Shown here: positions 1-12,500 of the stretch, piece after piece
Layout of the letters: every line of letters begins with the position of its first letter
Position numbering within the stretch: the stretch's first letter is position 1
Origin: Synchiropus splendidus
Lineage: Eukaryota > Chordata > Actinopteri > Syngnathiformes > Callionymidae
Length of the DNA stretch: 64,000 nucleotides
Reading direction: 5' to 3'
Assembly (NCBI RefSeq): GCF_027744825.2
Contig: NC_071334.1
Coordinates: 30,319,937 to 30,383,936, forward strand
Program-made: the position numbers and the translations under genes
Notes under the pieces: model-generated
Databases searched by the model: none
Told to the model about the DNA's origin: nothing
The model's input: only the letters and a program-made list of their open reading frames with translations

Positions 1-3000
1 TACAGCAGAGGCTTCTTCCAATGTAATAACCAACCACGGTGGGGTTAATAAAGCTGCAGCTTTTCAGTTCTCCGAAATCCTAGAGTATTTTGCAGATTCT
101 TATGGGTTTTTGAGTGGCCTTTCTTCAGTGTGTCCCCATCAATTCACTAACTTCGTCTCATCACTCATTGCTGAGAGAAACAGCCAGAGAGTTTGTATTT
201 GATGCACCAAATACCAATCATTTTACATCAGTTGGTTCATAAATTGCATGGTTTATTTGTCCCACAGAGGACTAATAATGCTGCATTTTTGTGTCAGTGT
301 TGAAATAGGCACCCGAAAAAAAAAAAAAAAACCTATACCTGAACTATAAACAAGGCACTTCAAGAATCATTATGAGAAGAACAATAAATGTCAACATTAC
401 TCTTCTTAATGTTGTATTTACTATCTTTTGCCTCCTGTATTGTTTTCTTTTTTGTAAAATAATTCATAGTATTTTCACCAGTAATTTAATATCCTGGATA
501 ACAAAAAAACCTAAAAACGCACCTATAACTATCTGGTGTTATTTTACCATCATGCAGTAGGTGCAGAAAAAGCTCTTCAGATGATACAACGATCAATTGT
601 TGTGTGTGAATAGAATTATAACTCTGCAAATTAACAAACACCTGTGTGTTTGTTCAATACATTTAGTGACTTTATTGCTTAATGCAGTTAAGTTAATAAC
701 ATAGGGGTGGGACTTGCTTAAAAATGACATAAATAATTACAGGTTTTTATTTAATAAACTGCGATGAAGCACATTTAAAAAGTTGAATCTGTTCACAAAA
801 GTTGGTGGAGTTGTTCCGGTCCTCTTTGCTGCAGCTCAATCTCATGCACTCTCCTTCATCTTGGTTGTTTTGGTTATGACACCACATTCTATAATGATGT
901 GTTCAATAGGGTCATTAAAAAAAAAAATCGGTCAGTTTGACCCTCTTTAAATCATTGAAGTTAGCACCTTGAAGTTCCAGCCTAAGTCAGAGTACAACAT
1001 TCATGACTTCCTTTATCCTAGTCTATTGACTTTTTAATTTTTAGCCAGCTCAAAAGTGATCAAAACTTAATGTAAACTCTTGGGCCACTTTCTGTTTGGC
1101 TGCCTCCCTAACACACGCTCACACTCATGATTCACAAGCTCTCATCCCAACTTGATCAGGTGCTGTCAGTTCACACGCAACATTTCTACTCTGCCAGCGA
1201 GGAAAGCCCAGAGCGGAGGTCCGCGCCCGCTCTGATGAAAGCCAGAGACACAGAGGAGAAACTTGGCTCAACAACAGCAGAGTAAACAAACACAAATGAC
1301 CTTCATGCCGTCCCCAACACGCACGCGGTGCACTCACATTCGCTGGCAGTGATTTATAGGCCAATTAACAACAGGAATGATAGAGGTGGCATTTAAATGG
1401 TCTGAGCGCGGTTGAGCCGAGTGAGGTGTCGGGACAACTGGGGGTCCAGGCTGAAGCACAGGGCCATCATCCTGCGAACGCCTTCTCTCCTACGTTGAAT
1501 GTTGCTTTTCTGTACGTGTGTGCACTATTTTTATTCAATATTGTGCACTATTTTTATTATATATTTCCACACCCTGAGACAGACTAAACCCACCGTGAGA
1601 CACTCAAATATGAAGCTGTGGTTCTGTGCAACACTGAGGAGCAATTCTCATTCTCATAAACACCTATGGTGAATTTTCAAGCACATTCAGGATTAAGTTT
1701 TTGCAAATTTACTTGGCATTGCTCTGTTGAATGCTCAATATGTTTGTCATCAATTACATTCACTGATGCCACAGTATGACAAGGAGAAGTGTTGCCGAGT
1801 AAAAATGATGATTGTTTTCCATACATATTTCAATTGATGTAAATGACATTGAAAAACACATTGCAGTACAATACAATGTGTTGTTTTGCTTTTTCACGAG
1901 AACATTCAGTAAAAGGAAAGAAAGGACAGCAGAAGAAAATGAGAAATAAATAAGAATAATGACAGAGAAGAAGAATAGAATAAAAATGAAGATTAAATAA
2001 AAGTAAGAACATGGTGATGGATGAATATCAATCTAGCAGAGCATTTAGCGAATTAAAGAATGACAGAAAGGGTTGCCACTTAGAAATGAATTTATCTGTC
2101 GTGTTTTATTATATTATTTAAAATGTTTTTAACAATAAAACAAAAGTATCAAATCAAATGAGAGTATTTGTAGTCATTATTTTATACATACAGTACCTTA
2201 GTAAATGCGAAAAAAAAGCTCCTTTTCACTGGTTCAGCTCAGTGGAAGACATGTGATCATGTTCCAATTATTTCATCTCCTGAGTCTCCTGAAACATTCA
2301 TGGGAGATCCAACCTTTTAAAACATGTCCTTATGCCTGTTTTTATACACTTTAGAGTCACATTTCTGTTTTTTAAGTGATGACCTGAAACCAAATGAGTT
2401 AGGAAGAGGAGCAGAAGACACTTTAATTTGACTGAATACAACAAGCGTATTTTAGATAATTGTTTTTATAAACTTAAAGTGAGCACGTGTTCTAGTACAT
2501 CACTTCAAAGCAATCTCCAGAAAGTAAAGTTTTGTTTACTTCCTCCCTCAGCCACGGGGGCAGCAGTTGAAGCAAAAGAAGCCAAGGCTTCCACTCCCTT
2601 CACTCAGTGATCCTCGAAAACAAAACCACTCATGCCTTTGTGTCAAGGTTTCATCGTAGTCTCCTCAACTTCCATGTGGAGCCACTTACTGACATCACTA
2701 CACTACACTGATCTTTCTGACAAGGTTCTTGAGCAACAGCTCACCGTCTACCGACAACCATTGTCACTGACTAAGATACAGCTGCCACTAAAGACGATGA
2801 CTGGTCCATATAGTTAGGAATATCTGGGGCGAAAAGAAATATCAAATGAGACACGGACATCACTTGTAACCACGATGTGTGTTGGGTGTGAGTGTGTGTC
2901 CACGCCTGTGTGAGTCGGGGGGCTTTTTAGAGCATGATGTTATGTAATGAAGGTCAGTATCACTTAAAAGGTTTGACTGCACTGGCCTGGTTCAGCACAG

Positions 3001-6000
3001 ACAGATCAGCAATATTCAATAGAGTGAGCGCACACACGGACACACGAGGGGAACTCAATTGCTTCTGCTCTTCACTCTCCCTCTGACACTATTTCTGCCG
3101 CGTTCATTTTCTTTTTCATTTAGTTGGAGTCATTTATTCACTTATTAGTGAATATACACGCTCTTTCATTTATCATTTGAGATTAAATGTGGAGAATTAA
3201 AAAACATAAAAATGTCAGAGCTGTATGAATAAAAAGTTATTTACGTTGTTTATTTATTTGAAAATGTGGAAACAGTGGAAATAAATTCAATGATTCATGA
3301 TTTTCAAGTTACAGAATGCAAAACTCAGAACAGAAGCGTTTGTGTCCTTTTTAGATAACAGCCTGGTTAATGTTGAAGCAGAAACACTGCCATCTTATGG
3401 TGGGAGGCCATCACTTGGTCTTACATGCAGTTGATGTTTTGTGGAAGATCTTGGATTTCGGTCGATGACCAGGGTCAATTTGAATTTTAGTTGGACCACA
3501 AAGAGTGTCTTGCTGGATCTACATCAAAGATGAGTTTGACAGGTCTTTCAAAGACTATTAGCCTCCTCATCATTTCAGTTGTCTTTACCACAGATGAGGT
3601 GGGGAAACCCAAGGTTTAACCTTAAATATCTGAGGTAAATTTCTGGCATCACAGATTCTCCAATGTAAAATATGATGCATATGGGATTGGAACACAAGAT
3701 GCAAACAGTGACGTCTTTTGGGCTCCATTTTTTCAATGAAATATTCAAAGTTGATACCTCTGTTTCAAAAGGCTTGGGCTTGGAAACTGACAGAAATAAA
3801 GGCACACTGTAAACCGATGGCGGCCAGAGTGCATCACATAACTTTTACAGATATTAATCTGATCCACTGTAGACATTCTTCTTCATACCTGAAGTAACAA
3901 TGATGATGATGGCTGGGCATCATCACTGTCATCAACGGTGACACTGTGAACACGGACCATGCAGCCTGCTCTACTATTCATAGTGTATTTTACCCGTGGC
4001 TTCTACCACCTGTGCCTCCTCAACCGATCTGTGTTTATCAAACTTTATTTACTCCCAACTTTGATAGAAACACACACACCAATGTTGCTCAGATTAAAGC
4101 TACTGGCCATCTGCTAGTGAAAAGTAGTAACTGCATCAGGCTTCAAACGTGCAGCTGGCGTTGTTTCAATGCTGCAATCTTTTGCAGCTAAGTTATTGGT
4201 CGACAGGATGACAAAATCCAATCCAGAGGTAGTGCATGGAAGAACCTGAACTTGTATCAGCTGTACATAACGTTCAAGTTTGTGATTGAAGACCACATCT
4301 TTTCTTCCAGACATGTACTGGTACACAAACTGTTGCGGGCGGAACACAACAACTTTGGGGCCTGGATTTGGCCCCTGGACCTTGAGTTTGACATATTCAA
4401 AAAACGTTTTCAAAATCACGCAAAAACTTTGCCGTTAAAATTGTTTAAAATGCTAAACATACAAGAGAAAGCCGGTAGCAAGTAAAGTGCTGTCGGAGGA
4501 TTGTAAATTCCACTTGAGTACCTGAACTCTCTAATCTGCTCCTGCTGCTGCGCTCATGCAGGAAAAGAGATGTCAGATCATCTTTGCGAAAGGTGTTCTC
4601 CCGAGGTGTATGCCTTCTGCAAAAACGACACTTCACAATTCGCCAGTGAGCCAACGTCTAAACACTCAGCCCTGTCACCAACGCTCATATAATCCCACGT
4701 ATTTCTGAGAAAAACAGATGTGACAATGATCTCCCTGCAGCCTCTTCACCTCCTGCCTGCTCCTGTTAGCTCCTTTTCAGTCTGGCCGATGTGACACATG
4801 GAGCCTCCTAAATGTGGGTCAGCGACAAATGACTCAAGAGTTTAGCAGTTTACCAGATCTATTTTTGTAAGCGGTCCGTTTATCAGTGAGGTGGCAGAGT
4901 GCTGAGATCGGAGATTAAGATTAGGTTATCTGGTTTGCGATTCTTTCTGATGTCTCCAAAGAACAACCTACAATACGCCCACCGAACCCCCAACATGTGA
5001 ATCCTCATCCTTTATTGAGTCAGCTCTTCCGATTTGATGCCAGCCCCTGCAAGAACAGGTGCAGGGGAGGTTTCAAACTCAGAGTGATCAAAACAGATTT
5101 TATAAAGGGGCGAAAATTAGTGTCACTTTCCTGACACACACAATGCAATATTTACACTCATCTTCAGCGATATCAACAGACGTGCAAGATCTCACTTGCT
5201 TGAATGAGGACGATCTGCACATTCAATAGTGCATCACGAATTTCTAAGTCCTTCAGACTCCTACCGCTGCAGTACAAATGATTGTTTGTTTGATAGAGTG
5301 CTGAGCCTCAGGTTGATTCATAAATCCAAGTGGATCATCAAACCTGCTGCTGTGGTGAAACATAAATACTCACTCATCGTCCATACAGTTGACCAAGTAT
5401 AGCTTTTTTCCACAGCTCTGTAAACGGCAGTGGAAAAAACAAACTTCACAAAAAATGTAAAAACCGCGCCTAGAAGTTGGGCGCAACAGTTTCAGGGTGA
5501 TTTCACAAATGGTTTTCCCTTCATCTCAACCGAAATAATGGTATTTGAAACTTATGGAATGACGATTACAGCATTTATGGTGTCAACAAAGTATCAGAAA
5601 AAAATATAGTAAAAAAGTGTCTAAAAACCAGAAGGAAGACTTGTCGGTGATATGGCTATGTCAGCATGTGTGTTGCTTGGTCTTATGAACACATATCAAA
5701 CATGATATCAGCTGTGTTTTGTCACTCGCGACAACAATAATCTGCAGATGAGTAGGTTTGTCTTCAGCAGCATTAACGCTGCTGATCGTTGGTTCTTGCA
5801 AGAAGATAAGGAGACGTGTTTTGTTGGATCAAGGCAGCGCTTCTCAGTTATTTTCTGTTGTGCCCCCCACCAGGAAGGAGTTAATGTTTTGTGCCCCCCA
5901 ACTCTCTACCGACTCTATAAATAGTATCATTTGTGTATAAAATTATTTTAAGTACACCTCTGCATAACATTGTATCCTTGTTAACATTAAAGAAAAAAGT

Positions 6001-6464
6001 AATATTGATCGACTTACAATAAAGAATGACTTTATTAACATTGTTCTTGTCTGTAACAGAATCCCATCAATTGAAATATGTGTAAGGAGACGACAACCGT
6101 TTGCATAGTTGCTAAGTTGGTTGAGGCTCACTCCTGTGATCAAAAGTGCGACTCTGTGCTATAGATTCGCCACATCTGTCATCCTTTCAATACAACGACA
6201 ACGACGAGTCTCCTGAATATTTGGGTTTAATCCAAACATCTGCTGAGGGAAGTGTGTGGATAGAGAATATGGAGAGAAGAATATAACAGTCTGAAACGGC
6301 TCCTCGCTACCTGTCCGCTTCGACTACTGACAGCAGAACCGGAAAGACTGAAGAACACCCCTCGTAACAGAGGCGCATTACTCAGCAATTCAGCTTTCTG
6401 TCCACTGCATATTAACCAAGAGAACTTGATCAGAATCAGAAAAACCTTTATCAAAATGAATGAC
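1..6464. other. Gene-free stretch (intergenic, or upstream intron of the shisa8-like gene)
   Basis: I read both strands and found no exon with convincing family similarity and matching splice sites. The open frames here are short, under about 100 codons, and look random. The composition is AT-rich with scattered A and T runs. The missing 5' exons of the shisa8-like gene further right should encode a cysteine-rich domain and a membrane segment; nothing like that is visible here, so they probably lie left of base 1. Confidence 0.5.
6453..6456 (-). terminator. RNA polymerase III terminator of the tRNA-Gly gene
   Basis: Read on the minus strand, this is a TTTT run 8 bases after the tRNA 3' end. 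A second T run, five bases long, follows at 6440-6444. A short T run just after the gene is the normal pol III stop signal. Confidence 0.7.
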
Positions 6465-6536
6465 TGCGATGGCCGGGAATCGAACCCGGGTCAACTGCTT
6501 GGAAGGCAGCTATGCTAACCACTATACCACCATCGC
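6465..6536 (-). tRNA. tRNA-Gly (anticodon TCC)
   Basis: On the minus strand the 72-nt gene starts GCGATGG and ends CCATCGC plus discriminator A, giving a fully paired 7-bp acceptor stem. The A box (TGGTATAGTGG) and B box (GGTTCGATTCC) are intact. The anticodon stem-loop is CTGCCTTCCAAGCAG, with anticodon TCC reading GGA codons. It differs from the vertebrate tRNA-Gly-TCC I know mainly by a compensated change in the acceptor stem (GCGATGG with CCATCGC). There is no intron. The compensated pairing and the T run downstream argue for a functional gene rather than a decayed tRNA-derived repeat. Confidence 0.93.
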
Positions 6537-9500
6537 CCTGTGGTCAGACTTGTCCTACTCTCTGCATGCAACCGCACTCAGTACCGCGACGCATGAATCC
6601 TCCAGGCGAGAGCCCATGATGCGCTTGGGCAGAACTAAGGGAAGGCGACTCATAAAACAGAATCCAGTCCTGATAACGTCGTGGTGAGTTAAAGCTTACA
6701 CCTCGACACGCGGATCACAGTCAAAGCAGCTCAAAACAGCATGTTTCCACAGAATCAATAATGTGTGCATTACCACATTACCAGCGCTCGATAACCTCCT
6801 GTGAACTCACGTTGACCTATACATTCTTGCACGCAACTTTATTTGTGGAATAAACTCCACCATTCAGAGGTTGTTTGGCAGCTCACAGCGACGTCAGCTA
6901 ATTAATCAGTTTCCTGTAATTCACCATTGATCGTTACATAACATTATTGAACGCTGCAGTCGCTGTGATGTAACATGCATCTCAAGTCGTGATCATTACC
7001 GTTGAACAGTGACAGTCAACTAGCAACTCTGTGCAGCGTGGCTGTGCTTGTAGCTCACATTTGTTGGAAGACATTTTGCTGTGTTCCAGCTACTTCAAAC
7101 AGGTGTGGACATGGGTGTTTAATGTGGCAAAAAAGTCATATATGAATGTTTTACACTTTTGATATTGAGGCTTTTAGAAACAAAATAATAGACTGACCGA
7201 GGTTTTCAACCCAGATGCAGATCCACTGATGATTTTCATTTCATAGTTTATCTGATATCCTATTCAATAATTACAAAAACATACATTTCTTTGACTATTT
7301 TGCCAATTTTTACTTAACTGGAGACACGTGGGGGCCACAAAATAGACACTAAAGTTTTTGAGTTCAAAAAACTATGTTTTGAGTGCCAGTATTCCATGTC
7401 AGCGTTTAGATGAAGATGGTCTGAAGAAAATATGTACCAGAACGCAATACTGACGAGAGGAAGTGGCGAAACTGTAGGTTGTTGCATACGAAGGAAAACA
7501 GAAGGAAATCTGGGGGGATTCAGGAGGCCAGATGATTTTTCTCAAGCCGGCCTCTGAAGGGGGCGAGTGGGAAGGATATAGCTGATAGTTAGCACCTGGA
7601 GTTTTATCACAACCTTTGTATGAACTCAGGTGAGCAGGAAGTGTTTCAAACTCAGCAGATGTCACACCTTGGAGAGAGGCACAAACAGAGGGAACAAAGC
7701 TTCAGTTGGCTCCAGCGCTGACTGATGAGGAACGGATCATGCTGGAATGGAGTTGCTGGTCTGGATTGGGGATAATGGCTGGAAGTCTGAGTAATAGGAT
7801 GCAAAAGTTAGTGAAAAGTAAAAGTGGGTCAACAAAACATCAGTAGGGAGACGATGAGTAAACACCGGCAGCACATCAACTGATAGAAATTGTGCCTTAT
7901 AAACATATCCATTCACTATAATCACACTTTTGGACTTCCACTGAGCCCTATGTACCGCTTCCGTCAATCTTAATCTGCTAACCAGCGGCACGGCCAACGC
8001 CATGTTCCAGGGAAATATATAAATATGTACACACACACACACATAATATATATATATATATATATATATCCCCTCACAAAAGACACTTAATCGCTGGAAG
8101 AAAGGTGCAGTTTTGTTGCAGATTAAAAGTTCAAATCAGCAATTTGTTTGAGGGACGAGCCAAGCGATGAGTGTGTGGATGCCAGAGGCGACACGTGGCA
8201 GTGAGTCAGAGAGGATGGGAGACAAACGGTGGGGTTTGAAGAGACAGATTTAGGGCTGAGTTTTGGTGCGAGGAAGGGGTGACGAAGAGAAAGTGATTTG
8301 CATATGTGCAGAGGAGGAAAGGAATCAGAAGTCTTTTCAGTGCCGGATGCAAATGTTTTCGGTGGGACAGTTCCACGGCTCGGCTTGATTTAGCGGGCGT
8401 TGAACAACCGGTTTTGTTGGAAAGTTCTCCTTTCACTGGTTAATCGCTGCTATGGAATCATCTCAAAATAAAGTCAGGAATGGCTGGTCCCCCTGTAAAA
8501 CACAGGCATGGAAGACGAATCTGTCCTCACAAGCCCTTGTGGAGAAGTAAATCCATCCATGATCTATCTCCTTTGGTCACAACCTAAAGTTGGTGAAGCT
8601 TTGGCTATTGGAAGAAGAGGACTGATTGATATGCTGCACTCATCCATCTGCTGACCTCATACCCCATCAGGCTAAGCTACTGTTCCAAAGGACAAACCAG
8701 CACAGAGCCAGGTCACGAAGGTCAAGAGCGAGCCAGAGACAAGATAAAGTTTTAAACACGCTCACTCTGAATAAATCTCTTGGTCTGTTTCCGACCTCCG
8801 TGCCAAGAGGATCTGGGGTGGGTGTGGGTTTTTGCCTACCTGGGTTTGTGTGGGATGGTGGGGAAGGAGATGAGCTTGGCTGGCAGAGCAGAAGCATTTG
8901 AATTATTGATCAAGGCATCGCAGTAAAATCAGCAAATTCAAAAGGAAATGTGTTTATCCAGAGTGAGGGGAGATGATGTATCCAGATCACAAAGTGGGTT
9001 GAGGTGGTCTCCAACTAGCTCTCTGGCAGAGGTGTAGGATAAGATCAGCTTTGGTTTATCTCAGATCAAAACACAATACGCCCCGAGTCCACTGGAACAT
9101 ATTGCAGGAGAACTTCTCCATATGTTTGACAGCCGCCAGTCATGTGTTCGCAGCTGACAAGAGTTCAACTGGAAGGATGTGGAGATATAAGGGAAGGTTT
9201 CTGTGGACAGACAGCAAATAGAGAAAACGGTGATTTGTATAATATATATATTACAGTATACTTGCTGTTTTTATAGTTACGGCTGCTGCAGTGACGTGTT
9301 GGAGAAGCAATGTAGCTTGTCCTTTCTTTGAGGAGCTGCTGGAAAGAAACACTGCTCTTGTGAAGTACACCATCCTCGGCTCTCTTTCTCTCTATATATA
9401 AGCCTATTCTCCATCTGTTTTAAAATAATTTATGTCATGACTTCAGCACAACAACATTGACCAGAACGGTTGCTTTTTTGGGGGGTTAAACACGACTATC

Positions 9501-9584
9501 TCTTTGGCAGCGAATGAGTGTCTAATTCAAAGGTGTGGTAACATCCAAAGAGATGAAGTAATAATTCATGTGCTGCTCTTCCAG
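6537..9584. other. Gene-free stretch left of the first recognised shisa8 exon
   Basis: No exon can be supported. It holds a (CA)n/(TA)n microsatellite at 8027-8069 and a short TA run near 9240. Open frames at 8626-8901 and on the opposite strand match no family I know. It is probably intron of the shisa8-like gene. Confidence 0.45.
8027..8069. repeat. (CA)n-(TA)n compound microsatellite
   Basis: An alternating AC run (about 8027-8042) passes into a TA run (about 8045-8069). Confidence 0.9.
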
Positions 9585-12500
9585 GACTCTAACAGACCTG
9601 CTGAAGCAGCAGGGACCAGAAGTGAGTACAGTGGAGAGCACTGTGACCACGTCGCCTGATGAAGGAAGAGCCAACGGAGTCTCCACCAGGATGCTTCGGA
9701 GCAGAAGCGGTGAGCAGTGGCCATCCACAGATGGCAACCAACAAACACAGATTCACAGAAGTAAACCAACCAACTCACTGACATATTGAATCTTTTTTTA
9801 AATGTAATTTTATTTCCGCGGCTAAATAATGTTTAAACATCACAATTCTTACACCGTAGGTCTCATTTTTTACCAAACAATACTATAAACAAAAAGCTTT
9901 TCTATGCCAATGTATACTTTTTAATTCCGCACATTCTTACATGTCTAAAATACACATCTTAAAATAAAGAATTTTTCTTATTTTCATTACCTTATATCTA
10001 TTTCTGCGTTCTCTTTTACCCAACAGTATTTTTTTTTTGCCTCATCTAAACTCACATATATGAAATATATGCCATAAAATTATGTTGTTTGCTCTAATTC
10101 TGTTTATCATGAGCTGACATTTGTATGCGCCTTGTCAGTGGCCCAGTGGTTGTCACGTATTGCTGTGAACCGACTGGTTGCCAATGTGCGTCTGCCCTGA
10201 ATCTTCTGAATTTACAGCATGGAACTGATGAGAGAGTGACTTTTTTAAACTGAAAAATCATGCAAGGAAAAAGAAGAGTAAAGGGCGGGTGCTGAAGTAC
10301 CACTAGGGGGCGTGTCCCATCTTGTCAGGAACATAGCCCCCCTCCATTTTTATTTATTTTTCTAACTCTATTTAGCTTATGCACCCCAAAAAGAGAAACA
10401 AAAAAAGTCAAACAACAGTGGCATAACTGACCAAGACATATACACACACATATACATTATATATATGGTACATTTACATAGGTCAGTTTCTGTGACAGGA
10501 GTGTCATGATTTATTTCCAGTTGGCCCTTCATCATGCAAATTTAAATGTATCTGAAATGTGTTCCAAAAGCTCAGTGTTAATTTATGCTTTCTGGGTCTA
10601 GCCAATATTTTCCCACCATCACATGTGTATAGTCGTCCAAAACAACAACCACTTTTTGGCAGATGTGCAGTAGTTTACTGACCTCATTCGTACAGAATAG
10701 ACAAAGCAATGCAACTAACATGGAAGAGATGCGTGTTGCCATCTCTGGGAAGTACTTCTTTCCTCGATGGCAGCAGGACTATCCAGCAGCAGCCATTTCA
10801 TTGTTGCTCTTACAGAGCCTGAAGCAGGTGAAGCTACAGGTGTTAGAAAATATGACATAATATGATTTATTTATGAAGATGTTCTTCATATCAAAGCGAA
10901 GAGAGAAGTGGAGACGATCCTTCTTTTTCATCAGATAACCTATTTTTTTCCATAGATATGAGTTTGATTCAATAAAATCATATTGACTACTTTTACTGTA
11001 GGGTCCAGATGAACACTACAAAATTCCTTTCTATCTTGAGAGTGTTTATATGAGCTTTGACTCAGGTTGCAAGAGAACATATTCAAATTTTCTCTGTAAG
11101 TGGAACACATGCTTGTTGCACGTGCAATTCTTGAGTGATTATTATGTTAATGTAGGCAGGAAGCTTCCTTCAGGGTGAACGTGCCATTTCCTGCACACCC
11201 AGTTACAGCAGCATTTTACATCACAGATTGTGGCCAGGAATGTGCCCTAGGTTGCTTCTTTTCCCTCTTTAAATACCACTCCATGCTAAATAAATAAATA
11301 AATACAAACAAGTGGATTTTCACAGATGTATGCAACATGTGGAAATGTAACGTGTGTATAATGCTTTCATCATTGACTAAACAAAAGGATGACTCATGAC
11401 AGTTCCTTGACTCTCATACATCCTTACTATGAGACTATGATGACGCCAGAAGAATGAAATCCGTGTCCTTGTGTAAATAAAGGAGGTGAAATGTACCAAT
11501 GAAACGCATAAAATCATCCCAGAAATAAGCATATGTTCAATGACATTCCGTAGCAGAGTTTTGAAAGTTGACAAAAAAATAGAGATGATTGTTTTGATGT
11601 GCACGAGAAACTGCTAAGATGATCACATGGTTTAAGTGTGCAGATATAAACTAGAAAAGATGGCATTATTGACATTATTGAGATCAAAGACCAAAGGCGG
11701 GCATACCGGGTTTTTCCACTGGAAATGATGACGTTCGCATCGCAGTCATTTCTGTTGCACATTACCGTGACCTCGTGGGGCTGCTTTTTATACTGAGACA
11801 ACACTTTCAAGATTCAAACACTGGATTAGTTTATCAAAACTCAAGTATTTTCCGTTCATTTCAGTTTAGTGCTGGGGTTCTTGTGCAGTGAAACAGTATT
11901 TGCTCTGAAGCTAATGTGGTGACTTGGTGAACTGAATTTGGGGGTTTTATTCTTATTTAATGCTATAAATGGATGTTTGGATGGAAAAAAGCTCTGATGT
12001 TACAGGATTCAACTTGAGCTTTCATGTAAATAGCCTGGAATGGAAGGTGAGGTGCTTGTAGTAAAAGTGTCCACAAAAACTAATATGTGGTTTGCAAAAC
12101 AGTGCATGAGCCAAAATTGATGACAACTTATGTTTCATGGTTTTTAAATGAATTCTTATCTCACTTGTTTCTCCCTCCAAAAATGCCCACTGGCTAAGCA
12201 TCAAATTTAAATATTAGATTTGACAACAGTGGAGCTCTGTGCCAAAAACAAATCCAAAAATATCCAAGTGTCGCAGCTGCATGCACTCATTGACATTGAC
12301 AGATGTTAAGACTTCAGTTGACCAGGAGGCTTTCTGGTAGCAACTGCATTAACCAAACAGAGGCAACCTCATTTTCTGAGTCAGTCATTATGCAACTGGG
12401 ACAGATTTAAATAGTTCAAATGTATTTATTATTAATAATAATAATTAATCTTTATTTTTATAGCATATTTTTGACAGTGGGAAACAAGGTGCTTTGTATA

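Noticed and set aside
5830..5920. A gtgcccccca motif repeated twice, suggesting a transposon end
   Set aside because: The repeat is short, and no inverted partner or target duplication was visible.
6460..6687. A + strand open frame covering the tRNA
   Set aside because: It reads the antisense of the tRNA-Gly gene and has no other support.
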